Notes: generated from the sequence alone by a model not told the origin. 64,000 nucleotides of DNA from Orrella daihaiensis (GCF_022811525.1 NZ_CP063982.1:744001-808000); one strand, 5' to 3'. Counted from the first letter of the stretch, positions 51,239 to 61,924 are shown. A program made the numbers and translations.

Positions 51239-51859
51239 ATGAATTTCACAACTGTCCTTTTTTATATTCTTGCTGCTGTGCTCGTCGTGGCAGCAATTCG
51301 TGTAGTCACGGCTAAAAGCCCGATCACCGCAGCCCTGTTTCTGATTCTCGCGTTTGCCAATGCTTCGATGATTTGGATGCTCCTGGGTGCTGAGTTCCTA
51401 TCGTTGCTGTTGGTGCTGGTTTATGTCGGTGCTGTGATGGTGTTGTTCCTGTTCGTGGTCATGATGCTTGATATCAAGTCAGAAATCATGCGCGAGGGAA
51501 TGCGTCGTTACTTACCCCTCGGGTTGATCATCGGTCTGATCATGGTTGTAGAGATGTCGTTCGTGTTGATGCAGTCGTGGGGCGACATTGGACCAGCTGC
51601 CCAGATGAGTGATGATTACAACAACACACGTACGCTTGGTGAATTGATGTACACCCAGTATGTTTATGCAGTGGAAATCGGTGCAGTGATTCTGCTAGTT
51701 GGCATGATTGCAGCGATTTCGTTGACGCTTCGCCGACGCAAGGACGTGCGCTACAACAATCCAGGTGCGGCTGTGAGGGTTAAAGCCAAGGACCGTGTAC
51801 GCTTGGTCGACCTAAAGCCCCAGGCACCTGTTAACGCCAAATCGGAAGAGAAGTCCTAA
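51239..51859 (+). CDS. nuoJ: NADH-quinone oxidoreductase subunit J
   Basis: 206 residues. Five transmembrane helices in the first 165 residues, including the pi-bulge helix segment LLLVLVYVGAVMVLFLFVVM, then a basic cytoplasmic tail (RVKAKDRVRLVDLKPQAP). The stop shares a base with the nuoK start. Confidence 0.95.
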   Translation: MNFTTVLFYILAAVLVVAAIRVVTAKSPITAALFLILAFANASMIWMLLGAEFLSLLLVLVYVGAVMVLFLFVVMMLDIKSEIMREGMRRYLPLGLIIGLIMVVEMSFVLMQSWGDIGPAAQMSDDYNNTRTLGELMYTQYVYAVEIGAVILLVGMIAAISLTLRRRKDVRYNNPGAAVRVKAKDRVRLVDLKPQAPVNAKSEEKS

Positions 51860-52167
51860 TGGAACTGACCCTAACTCATTTTTTAGTGCTAGGTGCCATT
51901 CTCTTTGCGATTGGTGTGTTCGGCATCTTTTTGAATCGACGCAATTTGATTGTGTTGTTGATGTCCATCGAATTGATGCTACTGGCTGTCAACATGAATT
52001 TTGTTGCGTTCTCTACCTGGATGGGTGACGCGGCGGGCCAGGTATTTGTATTTTTTATTTTGACGGTGGCTGCTGCGGAAGCCGCGATTGGCCTGGCGAT
52101 TCTGGTGTTGCTATTCCGTAATGTCAGCAGTATCAACGTTGACGATCTTGACCGCCTGAAGGGCTAA
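51859..52167 (+). CDS. nuoK: NADH-quinone oxidoreductase subunit K
   Basis: 102 residues, three helices. The key membrane glutamates are in NLIVLLMSIELMLLAVNMNF and VAAAEAAIGLAILVLL. Starts one base inside the nuoJ stop. Confidence 0.97.
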   Translation: MELTLTHFLVLGAILFAIGVFGIFLNRRNLIVLLMSIELMLLAVNMNFVAFSTWMGDAAGQVFVFFILTVAAAEAAIGLAILVLLFRNVSSINVDDLDRLKG

Positions 52168-52223
52168 CCGAAAGAGCTATAGACCCGATTAAATAAAGCG
52201 AAAAGCTTCAAAAGAACTCACTT

Positions 52224-54227
52224 ATGTCTAGCGTACCTTCTATTTACCTCATCATTGCCTTGGCACCACTACTCGGTGCCGTGCTGGCGGGTCTGTTCGG
52301 CACGGGCTTTCTGGGTCGCCCCGTCAGTCGCTTCATGGCGCATCGAATCACGATTACACTGGTAGCCCTGTCCGCTGTCTTGTCGGCATACGTTCTATAC
52401 GATGTGGTGCAAGGCAACACCTTTGAGGGCACCTGGTACGTCTGGAGCATGATCGGTGATATCAAGCTAGAAATTGGCTTTTTGATCGATCCACTCTCGG
52501 CGCTCATGATGGTGGTGGTAACGTCTGTTTCTCTCATGGTGCACATCTACAGTATCGGTTACATGGCCGATGATGATGGCTACGAGCGCTTTTTTGCCTA
52601 CATCTCGCTTTTCACGTTTTCGATGTTGATGTTGGTGATGGCCAACAACATGCTGCAGTTGTTCTTTGGCTGGGAAGCGGTTGGCTTGGTCTCATATCTC
52701 TTGATTGGTTTCTACTTCAAGCGCGAGACGGCTATCTTTGCCAACATGAAGGCCTTTTTGATTAACCGAGTCGGTGACTTTGGTTTCGTGCTCGGTATCG
52801 GTCTATTGTTCGCGTATGCGGGCACCTTGAACTACGGCGAAGTGTTTGCCAAGGCTGACGAGCTCTCAACGCTTACCTTGCCTGGCACCGATTGGATGCT
52901 ACTGACAGTTGCATGTATCTGTCTGTTTATTGGTGCCATGGGTAAATCGGCTCAGGTGCCTTTGCATTCGTGGCTGCCCGATTCAATGGAAGGCCCCACA
53001 CCGATTTCAGCATTGATTCACGCTGCCACCATGGTGACAGCCGGTATCTTTATGGTGTCGCGCTTCTCGCCGTTATTTGAATTCTCGGATGTCGCTTTGT
53101 CACTGATGATTGTTGTTGGCGGCATCGGTGCTTTGTTCCTGGGCATCCTGGGTGTCGTGCAAAACGACATCAAGCGCGTGATTGCTTACTCCACACTCTC
53201 GCAGCTTGGCTACATGACGGTGGCACTTGGCGCGTCAGCCTACTCTGTGGCTATCTTCCACATGATGACCCACGCCTTCTTCAAGTCGCTATTATTCTTG
53301 GCGGCAGGCTCGGTGATCATGGCTGTGCATCACAACCAGGATATTCGCTATATGGGTGGATTGCGCAAATATATGCCGATCACATACATCACGTTCCTGC
53401 TAGGTGGGTTATCACTCTCAGCCTTCCCGTTCTTCTCAGGCTTCTACTCCAAAGAACACATCATTGAGGCCGCTGCGGCAGCGGGCATTTGGGGCGCAAA
53501 CTTTGCCTATATCTGCGTGTTGCTAGGCGCATTCGTGACCGCACTTTACACATTCCGGGTGTTCTTTGTGGTGTTCCACGGCGATGAGCGCTATGACCAA
53601 GCACCGCATGATGATGAGCATGGCCATGATGAACACGCCCACGACGGCAAGCCTCATGAAACCCCTTGGGTTGTGACCCTGCCTCTGAGTCTGTTGGCTA
53701 TCCCCTCCGTGATTGCCGGGGCGATATTCGTCAATCCGTTGTTGTTTGGTGACTTCTTCACCTACCTGAACTCAGTTCAACATACTGGTCATGACGCGAT
53801 GCGTGCTATCGCATCGACCTGGCACGGTTGGCTGGCCTATGGTCTGCACGCATTTGTCACACTGCCGTTCTATCTGGCATTGGCTGGTGGTTTGACTGCC
53901 TGGTATTGCTATGTGGTCAATCCAAAAGCGCCAGCTGCAATTGCCAAGTCACTCTCGTTTCTCAAGCCGGTGCTCGACAACAAGTTTTACTTCGACTGGT
54001 TTAACGAACAGGTTATTGCGCGTGCTTCACGGTGGTTCGGCAACATGCTTTGGACCAAAGCTGACGAGGGCTTGATTGACGGCGGCATGGTCAACGGTTC
54101 AGCCAAGGTGGTTGCTGCTTTTGCGGCGATCAGCCGCAGGCTGCAGTCTGGTTATATCTATCACTATGCATTTGTCATGATCATTGGTCTGATGGGTCTT
54201 ATTACTTTTATTTTGGTAACTAAATGA
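52224..54227 (+). CDS. nuoL: NADH-quinone oxidoreductase subunit L
   Basis: 667 residues, antiporter-like proton-pumping subunit with the long lateral helix at the C-terminal end. Conserved FFGWEAVGLVSYLLIGFY, GKSAQVPLHSWLPDSMEGPT and HMMTHAFFKSLLFLAAGS. A His/Asp-rich stretch (APHDDEHGHDEHAHDGKPHE, about residues 457-476) sits in the loop before the later helices and could bind metal; this is a lineage feature rather than a conserved motif. The stop overlaps nuoM. Confidence 0.97.
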   Translation: MSSVPSIYLIIALAPLLGAVLAGLFGTGFLGRPVSRFMAHRITITLVALSAVLSAYVLYDVVQGNTFEGTWYVWSMIGDIKLEIGFLIDPLSALMMVVVTSVSLMVHIYSIGYMADDDGYERFFAYISLFTFSMLMLVMANNMLQLFFGWEAVGLVSYLLIGFYFKRETAIFANMKAFLINRVGDFGFVLGIGLLFAYAGTLNYGEVFAKADELSTLTLPGTDWMLLTVACICLFIGAMGKSAQVPLHSWLPDSMEGPTPISALIHAATMVTAGIFMVSRFSPLFEFSDVALSLMIVVGGIGALFLGILGVVQNDIKRVIAYSTLSQLGYMTVALGASAYSVAIFHMMTHAFFKSLLFLAAGSVIMAVHHNQDIRYMGGLRKYMPITYITFLLGGLSLSAFPFFSGFYSKEHIIEAAAAAGIWGANFAYICVLLGAFVTALYTFRVFFVVFHGDERYDQAPHDDEHGHDEHAHDGKPHETPWVVTLPLSLLAIPSVIAGAIFVNPLLFGDFFTYLNSVQHTGHDAMRAIASTWHGWLAYGLHAFVTLPFYLALAGGLTAWYCYVVNPKAPAAIAKSLSFLKPVLDNKFYFDWFNEQVIARASRWFGNMLWTKADEGLIDGGMVNGSAKVVAAFAAISRRLQSGYIYHYAFVMIIGLMGLITFILVTK

Positions 54228-55723
54228 TGGCAGGCGAAATAGCTTCTTCCCCAATTCCGTGGCTGACGCTTGCGATCTTTGTTCCAATCGTTGCCGGACT
54301 TATTTTGTTGGCAGTTGGTCGCGATGATCGGCCTGAGTTCACCCGTTCGCTGGCGTTAGCAGGTGCATTGGCGGGCTTGTTGGTCACCATTCCGCTCTAC
54401 ACCGGATTTGATTCAACGACGGCGGCGATGCAGTTTGTGGAGAAGGTTGAGTGGATTCGCGCGTTTCCGGTCTACTATCACCTCGGTATTGACGGAATCT
54501 CCTTATGGTTTGTGATTCTGACGGCGTTTATCACGCTGATCGTCGTGATTGCAGGTTGGCAGGTGATTACCTACCGTATCGCTCAATACATGGCAGCATT
54601 CCTCATCATGTCAGGCCTGATGGTGGGCGTGTTTGCCGCACTCGATGGGTTGCTGTTCTACATCTTCTTCGAGGCAACGCTGATCCCGATGTACATCATC
54701 ATCGGTGTTTGGGGCGGTCCAAACCGTGTCTATGCTGCGTTCAAGTTCTTCCTCTACACGCTGCTTGGCTCACTGCTGACGCTAGTTGCGTTTATTTATC
54801 TGTGGCAAGCTTCAGGCACCTTCAACATTCTGTACTGGCATCAGCTGCCATTAACGCACCAGGAGCAGGTGTTGATTTTCTTGGCACTGCTAGCCGCCTT
54901 CGCAGTGAAAGTGCCGATGTGGCCAGTTCATACTTGGTTGCCTGATGCTCACCCCGAGGCGCCAACCGGTGGCTCGGTGGTTCTGGCTGCCATCATGCTG
55001 AAATTGGGTGCTTACGGCTTCTTGAGATTCTCCTTGCCGATCGCGCCCGATGCGTCGCACAGCTTGTCCGGGCTCATGATTGCTTTGTCACTGATCGCCG
55101 TGATCTACATCGGTTTCGTGGCGATGGTGCAAAAGGATATGAAAAAACTTGTGGCGTATTCCTCGATTGCGCACATGGGTTTTGTCACGCTCGGGTTCTT
55201 TATCTTCAACATGGCCGGTATCGAGGGTGGCATTGTTCAGATGGTGTCACACGGCTTTGTGTCGGGTGCCATGTTCCTGTGTATTGGCGTTTTGTATGAC
55301 CGTATGCACACTCACGAGATCAAAGACTTTGGGGGTGTGATTAATCGCATGCCGAAGTTTGTGACGTTTTTCGTATTGTTCTCGATGGCTAATGCCGGTT
55401 TGCCAGGTACGAGCGGCTTCATCGGCGAATTCATGGTGATCCTCGGTGCAGTTCAGTACGACTTTGTGATCGGCTTGTTGGCAGCCACCGCCTTGATTTT
55501 GGGTGCCGCCTACTCCCTGTGGATGGTTAAGCGAGTAGCGTTTGGCCCAGTCGCAAACGAAGAGGTGAACAAGTTGACCGATATCACGGGTCGTGAGTTT
55601 TTAATCCTGGGTGTGATGGCTGTGTTGGTGCTTTACATGGGCATTCACCCTAAACCATTTACTGATGTGATGCATGTCTCGGTTCAGGCCTTGCTTGATC
55701 ACGTTGCTATTTCGAAACTCTAA
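54224..55723 (+). CDS. nuoM: NADH-quinone oxidoreductase subunit M
   Basis: 499 residues, second antiporter-like subunit. DGISLWFVILTAFITLIVV, the lysine/glutamate pump motifs in KVPMWPVHTWLPDAHPEAPT and YSSIAHMGFVTLGFF. The ATG at 54224 overlaps the nuoL stop; a second ATG directly follows it. Confidence 0.97.
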   Translation: MMAGEIASSPIPWLTLAIFVPIVAGLILLAVGRDDRPEFTRSLALAGALAGLLVTIPLYTGFDSTTAAMQFVEKVEWIRAFPVYYHLGIDGISLWFVILTAFITLIVVIAGWQVITYRIAQYMAAFLIMSGLMVGVFAALDGLLFYIFFEATLIPMYIIIGVWGGPNRVYAAFKFFLYTLLGSLLTLVAFIYLWQASGTFNILYWHQLPLTHQEQVLIFLALLAAFAVKVPMWPVHTWLPDAHPEAPTGGSVVLAAIMLKLGAYGFLRFSLPIAPDASHSLSGLMIALSLIAVIYIGFVAMVQKDMKKLVAYSSIAHMGFVTLGFFIFNMAGIEGGIVQMVSHGFVSGAMFLCIGVLYDRMHTHEIKDFGGVINRMPKFVTFFVLFSMANAGLPGTSGFIGEFMVILGAVQYDFVIGLLAATALILGAAYSLWMVKRVAFGPVANEEVNKLTDITGREFLILGVMAVLVLYMGIHPKPFTDVMHVSVQALLDHVAISKL

Positions 55724-55729
55724 GCCGCC

Positions 55730-57208
55730 ATGATGGAATCTCAATTTAACTTCGTCCTTGTTCTGCCAGAGATCGTCTTGCTGGTGGCGGCCATGGCCAT
55801 ACTGTTAATCGATGCGTTTTCCAAGGATCCGCGTCGCACGCTTGCATACGCCTTGTCCAATGCAACACTTGTTCTCGTGTTTGCCGTGTCTGCTTGGCAG
55901 TGGATGAACGGTGTGGCTGGTACAGGCTTCTACAGTATGGTGGTGGTTGACAACCTCTCCCATTTCTTGAAGCTGGTGTCATATGTGGCGGTATTCGCGA
56001 CCTTGGTATATGGTCGGGAGTATATCCAAACCCGTGATATGTTGCGCGGTGGCGAGTTTTACGTGCTGGTGCTACTTGCCCTGCTCGGTCAGATGGTGAT
56101 GATCTCAGCTGGTAACCTGATGGCCATTTACCTGGGGTTGGAACTGATGTCGCTGGCTATGTATGCACTTGTGGCGTTACGACGCGACCATGAGCGCTCG
56201 ACCGAAGCTGCTATGAAGTATTTTGTATTGGGCTCGCTCGCATCTGGTTTCCTGTTGTATGGCATGTCCATGGTTTATGGTGCAACCGGTTCGCTGGATC
56301 TGGCAGTCATCGGTACTCGTGTTGAGTCCGGTGGCATGGAAATGGCACTGGTATTTGGCCTGGTGTTTCTGGTCGCAGGCTTGGCCTTCAAGCTTGGTGC
56401 CGTGCCATTCCATATGTGGGTACCCGATGTCTATTCTGGTGCGCCAACCGCTGTCACTCTGGTGTTGGCGGCTGCGCCCAAGCTGGCTGCGTTTGCTATC
56501 ACATTACGGCTATTGGTCTCTGGTCTCGGTGATCTAACGATCAATTGGCAACCCATGCTGATCATTCTGGCGGTGTTGTCTCTCGTGGTCGGTAATTTGA
56601 CCGCGATCATGCAGTCGAACTTCAAGCGCATGTTGGCTTACTCAACGATTGCGCATATGGGTTTTGTTTTGCTTGGGCTTGCCTCTGGTTCTACTGAAGG
56701 GTCTGCTCAAGTTAATGCGAGTGCCTATGGTTCATCACTTTTTTACATGGTGACCTATGTCTTGACTACGCTCGGTAGCTTCGGCGTCATCATGTTGATG
56801 TCACGAGAAGGATTCGAGTGCGAAACCATAGAAGACTTAAAAGGGCTTAATCGGAAAAGTCCGCTCCTGGCAGGCGTATTGTTGGTAATCATGTTCTCGT
56901 TAGCGGGCATTCCGCCGCTAGTCGGGTTTTATGCCAAATTGATGGTGCTCCAAGCGGTTATTCAGTCTGGCCTGGTGTGGCTGGCGGTGGTGGCCGTCAT
57001 TTTCTCCTTGATCGGAGCGTTCTACTATCTTCGGGTCGTCAAGGTGGTGTACTTCGATGAACCACCTCCCGAGCAGGCGGTGATTCATGGTGTTACGACC
57101 ATCCCAGCATCGATGCTGACTGTCAATGTTGCCCTGATACTTTTCTTGGGTATTTTGCCGGGCGGCTTGATGGATATGTGTATCAACGCTATTCTGACAT
57201 CGTTTTAA
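55730..57208 (+). CDS. nuoN: NADH-quinone oxidoreductase subunit N
   Basis: 492 residues, third antiporter-like subunit. Signatures: YLGLELMSLAMYALVALRRD, KLGAVPFHMWVPDVYSGAPT and YSTIAHMGFVLLGLA. Starts with one of two adjacent ATGs, 6 bases after nuoM. Last nuo gene. Confidence 0.97.
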   Translation: MMESQFNFVLVLPEIVLLVAAMAILLIDAFSKDPRRTLAYALSNATLVLVFAVSAWQWMNGVAGTGFYSMVVVDNLSHFLKLVSYVAVFATLVYGREYIQTRDMLRGGEFYVLVLLALLGQMVMISAGNLMAIYLGLELMSLAMYALVALRRDHERSTEAAMKYFVLGSLASGFLLYGMSMVYGATGSLDLAVIGTRVESGGMEMALVFGLVFLVAGLAFKLGAVPFHMWVPDVYSGAPTAVTLVLAAAPKLAAFAITLRLLVSGLGDLTINWQPMLIILAVLSLVVGNLTAIMQSNFKRMLAYSTIAHMGFVLLGLASGSTEGSAQVNASAYGSSLFYMVTYVLTTLGSFGVIMLMSREGFECETIEDLKGLNRKSPLLAGVLLVIMFSLAGIPPLVGFYAKLMVLQAVIQSGLVWLAVVAVIFSLIGAFYYLRVVKVVYFDEPPPEQAVIHGVTTIPASMLTVNVALILFLGILPGGLMDMCINAILTSF

Positions 57209-57229
57209 AGTCGTCTCAGAGGGTCGAGC

Positions 57230-57535
57230 GTGGTTAGTCAGAGCGTTGCTGTTTGGATTTTGATTGCATTGGCGGTGGCTGCCGCTAACCTGCCGTTTGT
57301 CTCGGAGCGTGTGTTGGCGCTCATGCCTATTAAAGCTTGGGTTAAAAAGCCGGCTTGGGCTTTGATTACCGAGTTGCTTGGCCTGTTTGTCGTGATCGGT
57401 CTGGTGGGCTACGCCTTCGAGACCGCGCTCGTTAATCCCTTCCCACGGGGCTGGGAGTTCTACGTCACTGCGCTTTGCATCTTCCTAGTGTTGGCCTTTC
57501 CCGGGTTTGTCTACCGCTATTTATTGAAGAAGTAA
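57230..57535 (+). CDS. DUF2818 family membrane protein
   Basis: 101 residues with three predicted helices (about 3-24, 42-62 and 78-97) and a conserved FPRGWEFYVTALCIFLVLAF segment. The GTG start at 57230 follows GAGGGTCGAG. A gene of this family is regularly found right after nuoN in Burkholderiales, which suggests a link to complex I assembly or function, but no role is established. Confidence 0.85.
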   Translation: MVSQSVAVWILIALAVAAANLPFVSERVLALMPIKAWVKKPAWALITELLGLFVVIGLVGYAFETALVNPFPRGWEFYVTALCIFLVLAFPGFVYRYLLKK

Positions 57536-57563
57536 GTCCCGGTCGCGTTAACGAGACAGAAGT

Positions 57564-58424
57564 CTAGGGCTGTGCGAACCAGTTCAACACCGCATCAAGC
57601 GGGCTATGATTCAACGCAAATCGGGCTTGCGCCTGCACCACTGGCTTTGCCCGATACGCGACGGCATAGTGGGCGCTCGCCAACATCTTCAGATCATTGG
57701 CGCCATCGCCAATCGCAATGATTTGTTCGGGCTTTGCGCTTAGCTGTCTAGCCAGATCCGCTAACAGATCAGCCTTACCCTGTGCATCGATGATAGGGCC
57801 AGTCACTCGCCCAGTAAGCTTGCCTTGGCTATCCGTCTCAAGCACATTGGCGTGAGCTGCATCAAGATTTAGACGCTCTTTTAAGCGATTGGTGAAAAAG
57901 GTAAAGCCACCAGAGACCAGCATGGTTGTGATGCCAGCTTGTTGAGCCGTGCGGATCAGGTTTTCTGCACCAGGATTAAGCTCTAGGCGTTCTTCATAAA
58001 CGCGTTCTAGCACGGATTGGTCAAGGCCCTCGAGGTAACCAACACGCAGACGCAGGCTGTCGGCAAACTCGGTGATTTCGCCACGCATGGATCGCTCAGT
58101 GATTGAGGCAACTTCGGCCTTTAAGCCTGCAAACGCTGCGATCTCGTCAATGCATTCAATGTTGATCAAGGTCGAGTCCATATCCATGACCAAAATCTTG
58201 CAGTCTGCCAGCTTTGCCTGCGCATCTACAAATGCGATGTCGGCTTTTTTCTCTGTCGCCCAACCGACTATCAGTTCCGATATGTCCTCACTTTGTGTGA
58301 CGTCAAGTAGTCGTGCGGCTGACTTACTGAGCCACTGTACGCCGTTGGCCTCGACTAGCGCGGCCGCCTGATCAATCAAGGAAAGGTCTAGGGCAGGGGA
58401 CTGAACGATCAGGTTGGTGGTCAT
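57564..58424 (-). CDS. serB: Phosphoserine phosphatase
   Basis: 286 residues, HAD superfamily; last step of serine synthesis. Motif I is VMDMDSTLINIECIDEIA with both catalytic Asp residues, motif II LVSGGFTFFTNRLKERL and motif III/IV AIGDGANDLKMLASAHYAVA. The N-terminal roughly 75 residues form the regulatory domain. Convergent with the nuo/DUF2818 unit; no strong terminator between them. It lies just downstream of mfd on the same strand. Confidence 0.95.
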   Translation of the reverse strand: MTTNLIVQSPALDLSLIDQAAALVEANGVQWLSKSAARLLDVTQSEDISELIVGWATEKKADIAFVDAQAKLADCKILVMDMDSTLINIECIDEIAAFAGLKAEVASITERSMRGEITEFADSLRLRVGYLEGLDQSVLERVYEERLELNPGAENLIRTAQQAGITTMLVSGGFTFFTNRLKERLNLDAAHANVLETDSQGKLTGRVTGPIIDAQGKADLLADLARQLSAKPEQIIAIGDGANDLKMLASAHYAVAYRAKPVVQAQARFALNHSPLDAVLNWFAQP

Positions 58425-58439
58425 GTTGAGTTTCCAGAT

Positions 58440-61400
58440 TCAGTGCATTTGTTTGAGCAATGAGCGTACAGCATCTGTGCGTTGCTTGATATCGGTGGCT
58501 TTGATGTCGGCCCGTATTTTGTCGGGTCCAGAGAAACGAATGTTTTTCTGCTTCTGTACGAGGTCGATGAGTTTAAGTGGATCAACCGGGGTGTTGTCTT
58601 TGAATTGGATGAGTGTTTGAGTATCGCTTGCATCAATCTTTTGAATACCAAGCGTCATCGCATCAATACGCAATCGATGGGTAGAGATCAACGCTTGGGC
58701 AGCATCAGGTAATTTGCCAAATCGGTCGATCAGCTCTTCCTGAATTCGGATCAAGTCATCTATGTCGTTCGTGTTTGATAGCCGCTTATATATGCCCAAG
58801 CGCGCGTTGATATCGGGGCAGTAATCATCAGGCAAAAGTGCTGGCACGTGGAGGTTGACCTCACAACCTGGGCTAAACGGTGCGTCTAGGTCGGGTTCCT
58901 CCCCAGCTTTGAGTGCTCTGACAGCTTCTGACAGCATATCGTTGTACATCGAGAATCCGACTTCCTGAATGTTGCCAGATTGAGATTCTCCGAGTACTTC
59001 ACCGGTTCCTCGGATCTCAAGATCATGCATCGCCAGAAAGAAGCCAGAGCCAAGTTCTTCCATTGCTTGAATCGCTTCGAGTCGTTTCTTGGCTTGTTTG
59101 GTCATGGCATCTTCGCCGGGAGTAAGCAAATACGAATATGCCTGGTGGTGCGAACGACCAACGCGGCCGCGCAACTGGTGCAGTTGGGCGAGCCCAAACT
59201 TATCAGCCCGGTGGATGATAATGGTGTTGGCCGTTGGCACATCAATGCCAGTTTCAATAATGGTTGTACACAGCAAAACGTTGTAACGTTGCTGGTAGAA
59301 GCCTTTCATCACTTGTTCGAGCTCACGCTCACCCATCTGGCCGTGAGCCACGGCGATACGGGCCTCGGGGACGAGCTCTAGCAACCGCTCTTTACGAGTT
59401 TCGATCGTCTGTACTTCATTGTGCAGGAAGTAGGCCTGGCCGCCACGCTTAAGCTCTCTTAGTAATGCTTCACGGATCGTGCTGTTGTCTTCGCGGCGTA
59501 CGAAGGTTTTAATCGCCAGGCGTTTTTGTGGGGCGGTGGCAATCACCGAGAAGTCGCGAATACCCTCTAGCGACATACCGAGCGTTCGAGGGATTGGCGT
59601 GGCAGTTAGTGTCAACACATCGACTTCAGCACGCAGAGCTTTGAGTGCCTCTTTCTGACGCACGCCAAAGCGATGCTCTTCATCGATGATCACCAAGCCT
59701 AATTGCTTGAACTTCACATCCGTGGACAGCACTTTGTGGGTGCCGATCACAATGTCAACGCTACCGGTAGCGATACCTTCTATGGCTGTCTTGATTTCCT
59801 TGGGAGACCGAAATCTGGACATTTCAACGACTTTCACAGGCCAGTCAGCAAAGCGGTCGGTAAACGTCTGGGCATGCTGTTCCGCCAACAGGGTGGTTGG
59901 GCACAGCAAAGCGACCTGTTGCCCGTTGCTAACCGCCACAAAAGCCGCCCTTAATGCTACTTCTGTCTTTCCAAAGCCCACGTCACCGCATACCAGGCGA
60001 TCCATGGGTTTCTCGCAGACCATGTCCGCTACCACAGCCTCGATGGCTGCCGCTTGGTCCACTGTCTCTTCAAAGCCAAACCCTTCAGCAAACAGTTCGT
60101 AGTCCCCCGGAGGCAATTTAAATGCGTGTCCCTGCCGGGCAGCGCGCTTGGCGTACAGGTCGAGCAGTTCGGCTGCAGTGTCACGTACTTGTCTGGCGGC
60201 TTTCTTGCGAGCCTTGTCCCACTGACCAGACCCCAATTGATGTAGTGGAGCAGTCTCAGGGTCAGCGCCGCTGTAGCGGGCGATGACATGCAATTGTGAG
60301 ACAGGAACGTAAAGTTTGGTGGCGTTGGCGTACTCCAGGTGAAGAAACTCAGTTTGACCTTCACCCAAGTCCATGCTGATGAGCCCATGGTAGCGACCCA
60401 CGCCGTGCTCCACGTGCACGACTGCATCTCCCTCCCGTAACTCTGCCAAGTCCCGGACCATGGCGTTGACGTCGCTCGCCCGTCCACGGTCGCGGTTGGC
60501 CCGTCGGGTTGAGCTGGCATGTCCGGGGTAAAGGTCGTTTTCTGTGAGGAGAATCAGTTGATCGGTGAGCGATACAAACCCACCGTCAAATGGGGCTACG
60601 AGTACACCGAACCGGGCATCGCCTTGCAGGAAGTCCTGTAACGACTCAAGTGGCGTGTCTGGACGAATATTGTGTTCAGCCAGCATTTCGACAATCGTCT
60701 CACGCCTGCCATGAGAGTCGGTGCACAGCGCAATGCGTTCATTGTCCGAGCTTGCCAGTACGGCGCGAAGCGACTGCAGTGGATCTTCAGCACGGCGGTT
60801 CACGGCTGCGTCTGGAGGCGGCAGGAACAGGGGGTTTACCGGGGACTCAACGAGGGCTAGACGGGCAAGTGGCTGTAATTGCTTAAACAGCATGTCGCTT
60901 TGCATGAAGAGATCTTCAGGCGCTAACACGGGTCGCTCGCGATCGCTCTTCAGAAACTGATAGCGTGATTGGGTGTCATCCCAGAAGCGGCGCATGGCAT
61001 CTTCAAGGTCGCCATGTGTCACACACAGACAGTCCTGGGGCAGGTAGTCAAATAGTGTTGCTGTTTCATCAAAAAATAGTGGTAGGTAATACTCAACCCC
61101 CGCAAACGGGATGCCATTGCCAATGTCGCGGTAGGGCAGTGCGCGCGAAGGATCGCCTTCAAATACTTCACGGAACTTAGCCCGAAAATGGTTGCGCGCC
61201 GCCTCGTCCATGGGGAACTCGCGGCCAGGCAGCAATTGGATTTCCGGTACTGGATATAGACTGCGTTGTGTGTCGACATCAAAGGTCTTGATGGACTCAA
61301 TTTCATCGTCAAACAAATCAATGCGATAGGGCAACACCGAGCCCATTGGAAACAGGTCAATTAATCCGCCGCGAATGCAGAATTCACCAGGCGCACTGAC

Positions 61401-61883
61401 TTGGGTGACGTGGGTGTAGTTTGCGAGAACTAATTGGTCACGCAAGGCCGCTTCATTCAGTTTATCTTTTTGCTTAAAAGAAAACGTGTAGGCAGCTAAG
61501 AAGCTTGGCGGACAGACACGGTATTGGGCAGTGGTTACCGGTACCGTAAGCACATCGACCTCACCTTGCATCAGCGCATGCAGGGTGCGCAAGCGCTCAG
61601 ATACCAGATCTTCGTGCGGTGAGAAGGCGTCATAGGGTAATGTTTCCCAGTCTGGCAACATACGTACTCGTAGGCTAGGCGCTATCTGTGAAATTTCGCT
61701 GGCCAATCGCTGAGCTTGTAGCGGCAAGGCGGTCAGTATCACGAGTGGCTTGCCGGCTTCTAATCCAAGACCAGCTAAGAGCCACGCATCGCCGGATCCG
61801 GGCGGGCACGGATACGCCACGCGTTGCCCGGGTTTGAGGCTCGCTAGCAGGGATTGGAGGTCAGGATTGGCTAGGGTGGTCAT
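58440..61883 (-). CDS. mfd: Transcription-repair coupling factor
   Basis: 1147 residues, the normal size. An N-terminal UvrB-like module (ALPLQAQRLASEISQIAP onward), the RNA-polymerase-interacting CarD-like domain (EGDAVVHVEHGVGRYHGL, about 480-560), the RecG-like helicase core with Walker A VCGDVGFGKTEVALRAAF, DEEHRFGVRQKE and TATPIPRTLGMSL, and the C-terminal TRCF domain. It removes stalled RNA polymerase and recruits UvrA. Divergent from ispD across 41 bases. Confidence 0.97.
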   Translation of the reverse strand: MTTLANPDLQSLLASLKPGQRVAYPCPPGSGDAWLLAGLGLEAGKPLVILTALPLQAQRLASEISQIAPSLRVRMLPDWETLPYDAFSPHEDLVSERLRTLHALMQGEVDVLTVPVTTAQYRVCPPSFLAAYTFSFKQKDKLNEAALRDQLVLANYTHVTQVSAPGEFCIRGGLIDLFPMGSVLPYRIDLFDDEIESIKTFDVDTQRSLYPVPEIQLLPGREFPMDEAARNHFRAKFREVFEGDPSRALPYRDIGNGIPFAGVEYYLPLFFDETATLFDYLPQDCLCVTHGDLEDAMRRFWDDTQSRYQFLKSDRERPVLAPEDLFMQSDMLFKQLQPLARLALVESPVNPLFLPPPDAAVNRRAEDPLQSLRAVLASSDNERIALCTDSHGRRETIVEMLAEHNIRPDTPLESLQDFLQGDARFGVLVAPFDGGFVSLTDQLILLTENDLYPGHASSTRRANRDRGRASDVNAMVRDLAELREGDAVVHVEHGVGRYHGLISMDLGEGQTEFLHLEYANATKLYVPVSQLHVIARYSGADPETAPLHQLGSGQWDKARKKAARQVRDTAAELLDLYAKRAARQGHAFKLPPGDYELFAEGFGFEETVDQAAAIEAVVADMVCEKPMDRLVCGDVGFGKTEVALRAAFVAVSNGQQVALLCPTTLLAEQHAQTFTDRFADWPVKVVEMSRFRSPKEIKTAIEGIATGSVDIVIGTHKVLSTDVKFKQLGLVIIDEEHRFGVRQKEALKALRAEVDVLTLTATPIPRTLGMSLEGIRDFSVIATAPQKRLAIKTFVRREDNSTIREALLRELKRGGQAYFLHNEVQTIETRKERLLELVPEARIAVAHGQMGERELEQVMKGFYQQRYNVLLCTTIIETGIDVPTANTIIIHRADKFGLAQLHQLRGRVGRSHHQAYSYLLTPGEDAMTKQAKKRLEAIQAMEELGSGFFLAMHDLEIRGTGEVLGESQSGNIQEVGFSMYNDMLSEAVRALKAGEEPDLDAPFSPGCEVNLHVPALLPDDYCPDINARLGIYKRLSNTNDIDDLIRIQEELIDRFGKLPDAAQALISTHRLRIDAMTLGIQKIDASDTQTLIQFKDNTPVDPLKLIDLVQKQKNIRFSGPDKIRADIKATDIKQRTDAVRSLLKQMH

Positions 61884-61924
61884 GCGATTTACCGCAGATT
61901 AAAGGGTGATTATAAAATCGCTGG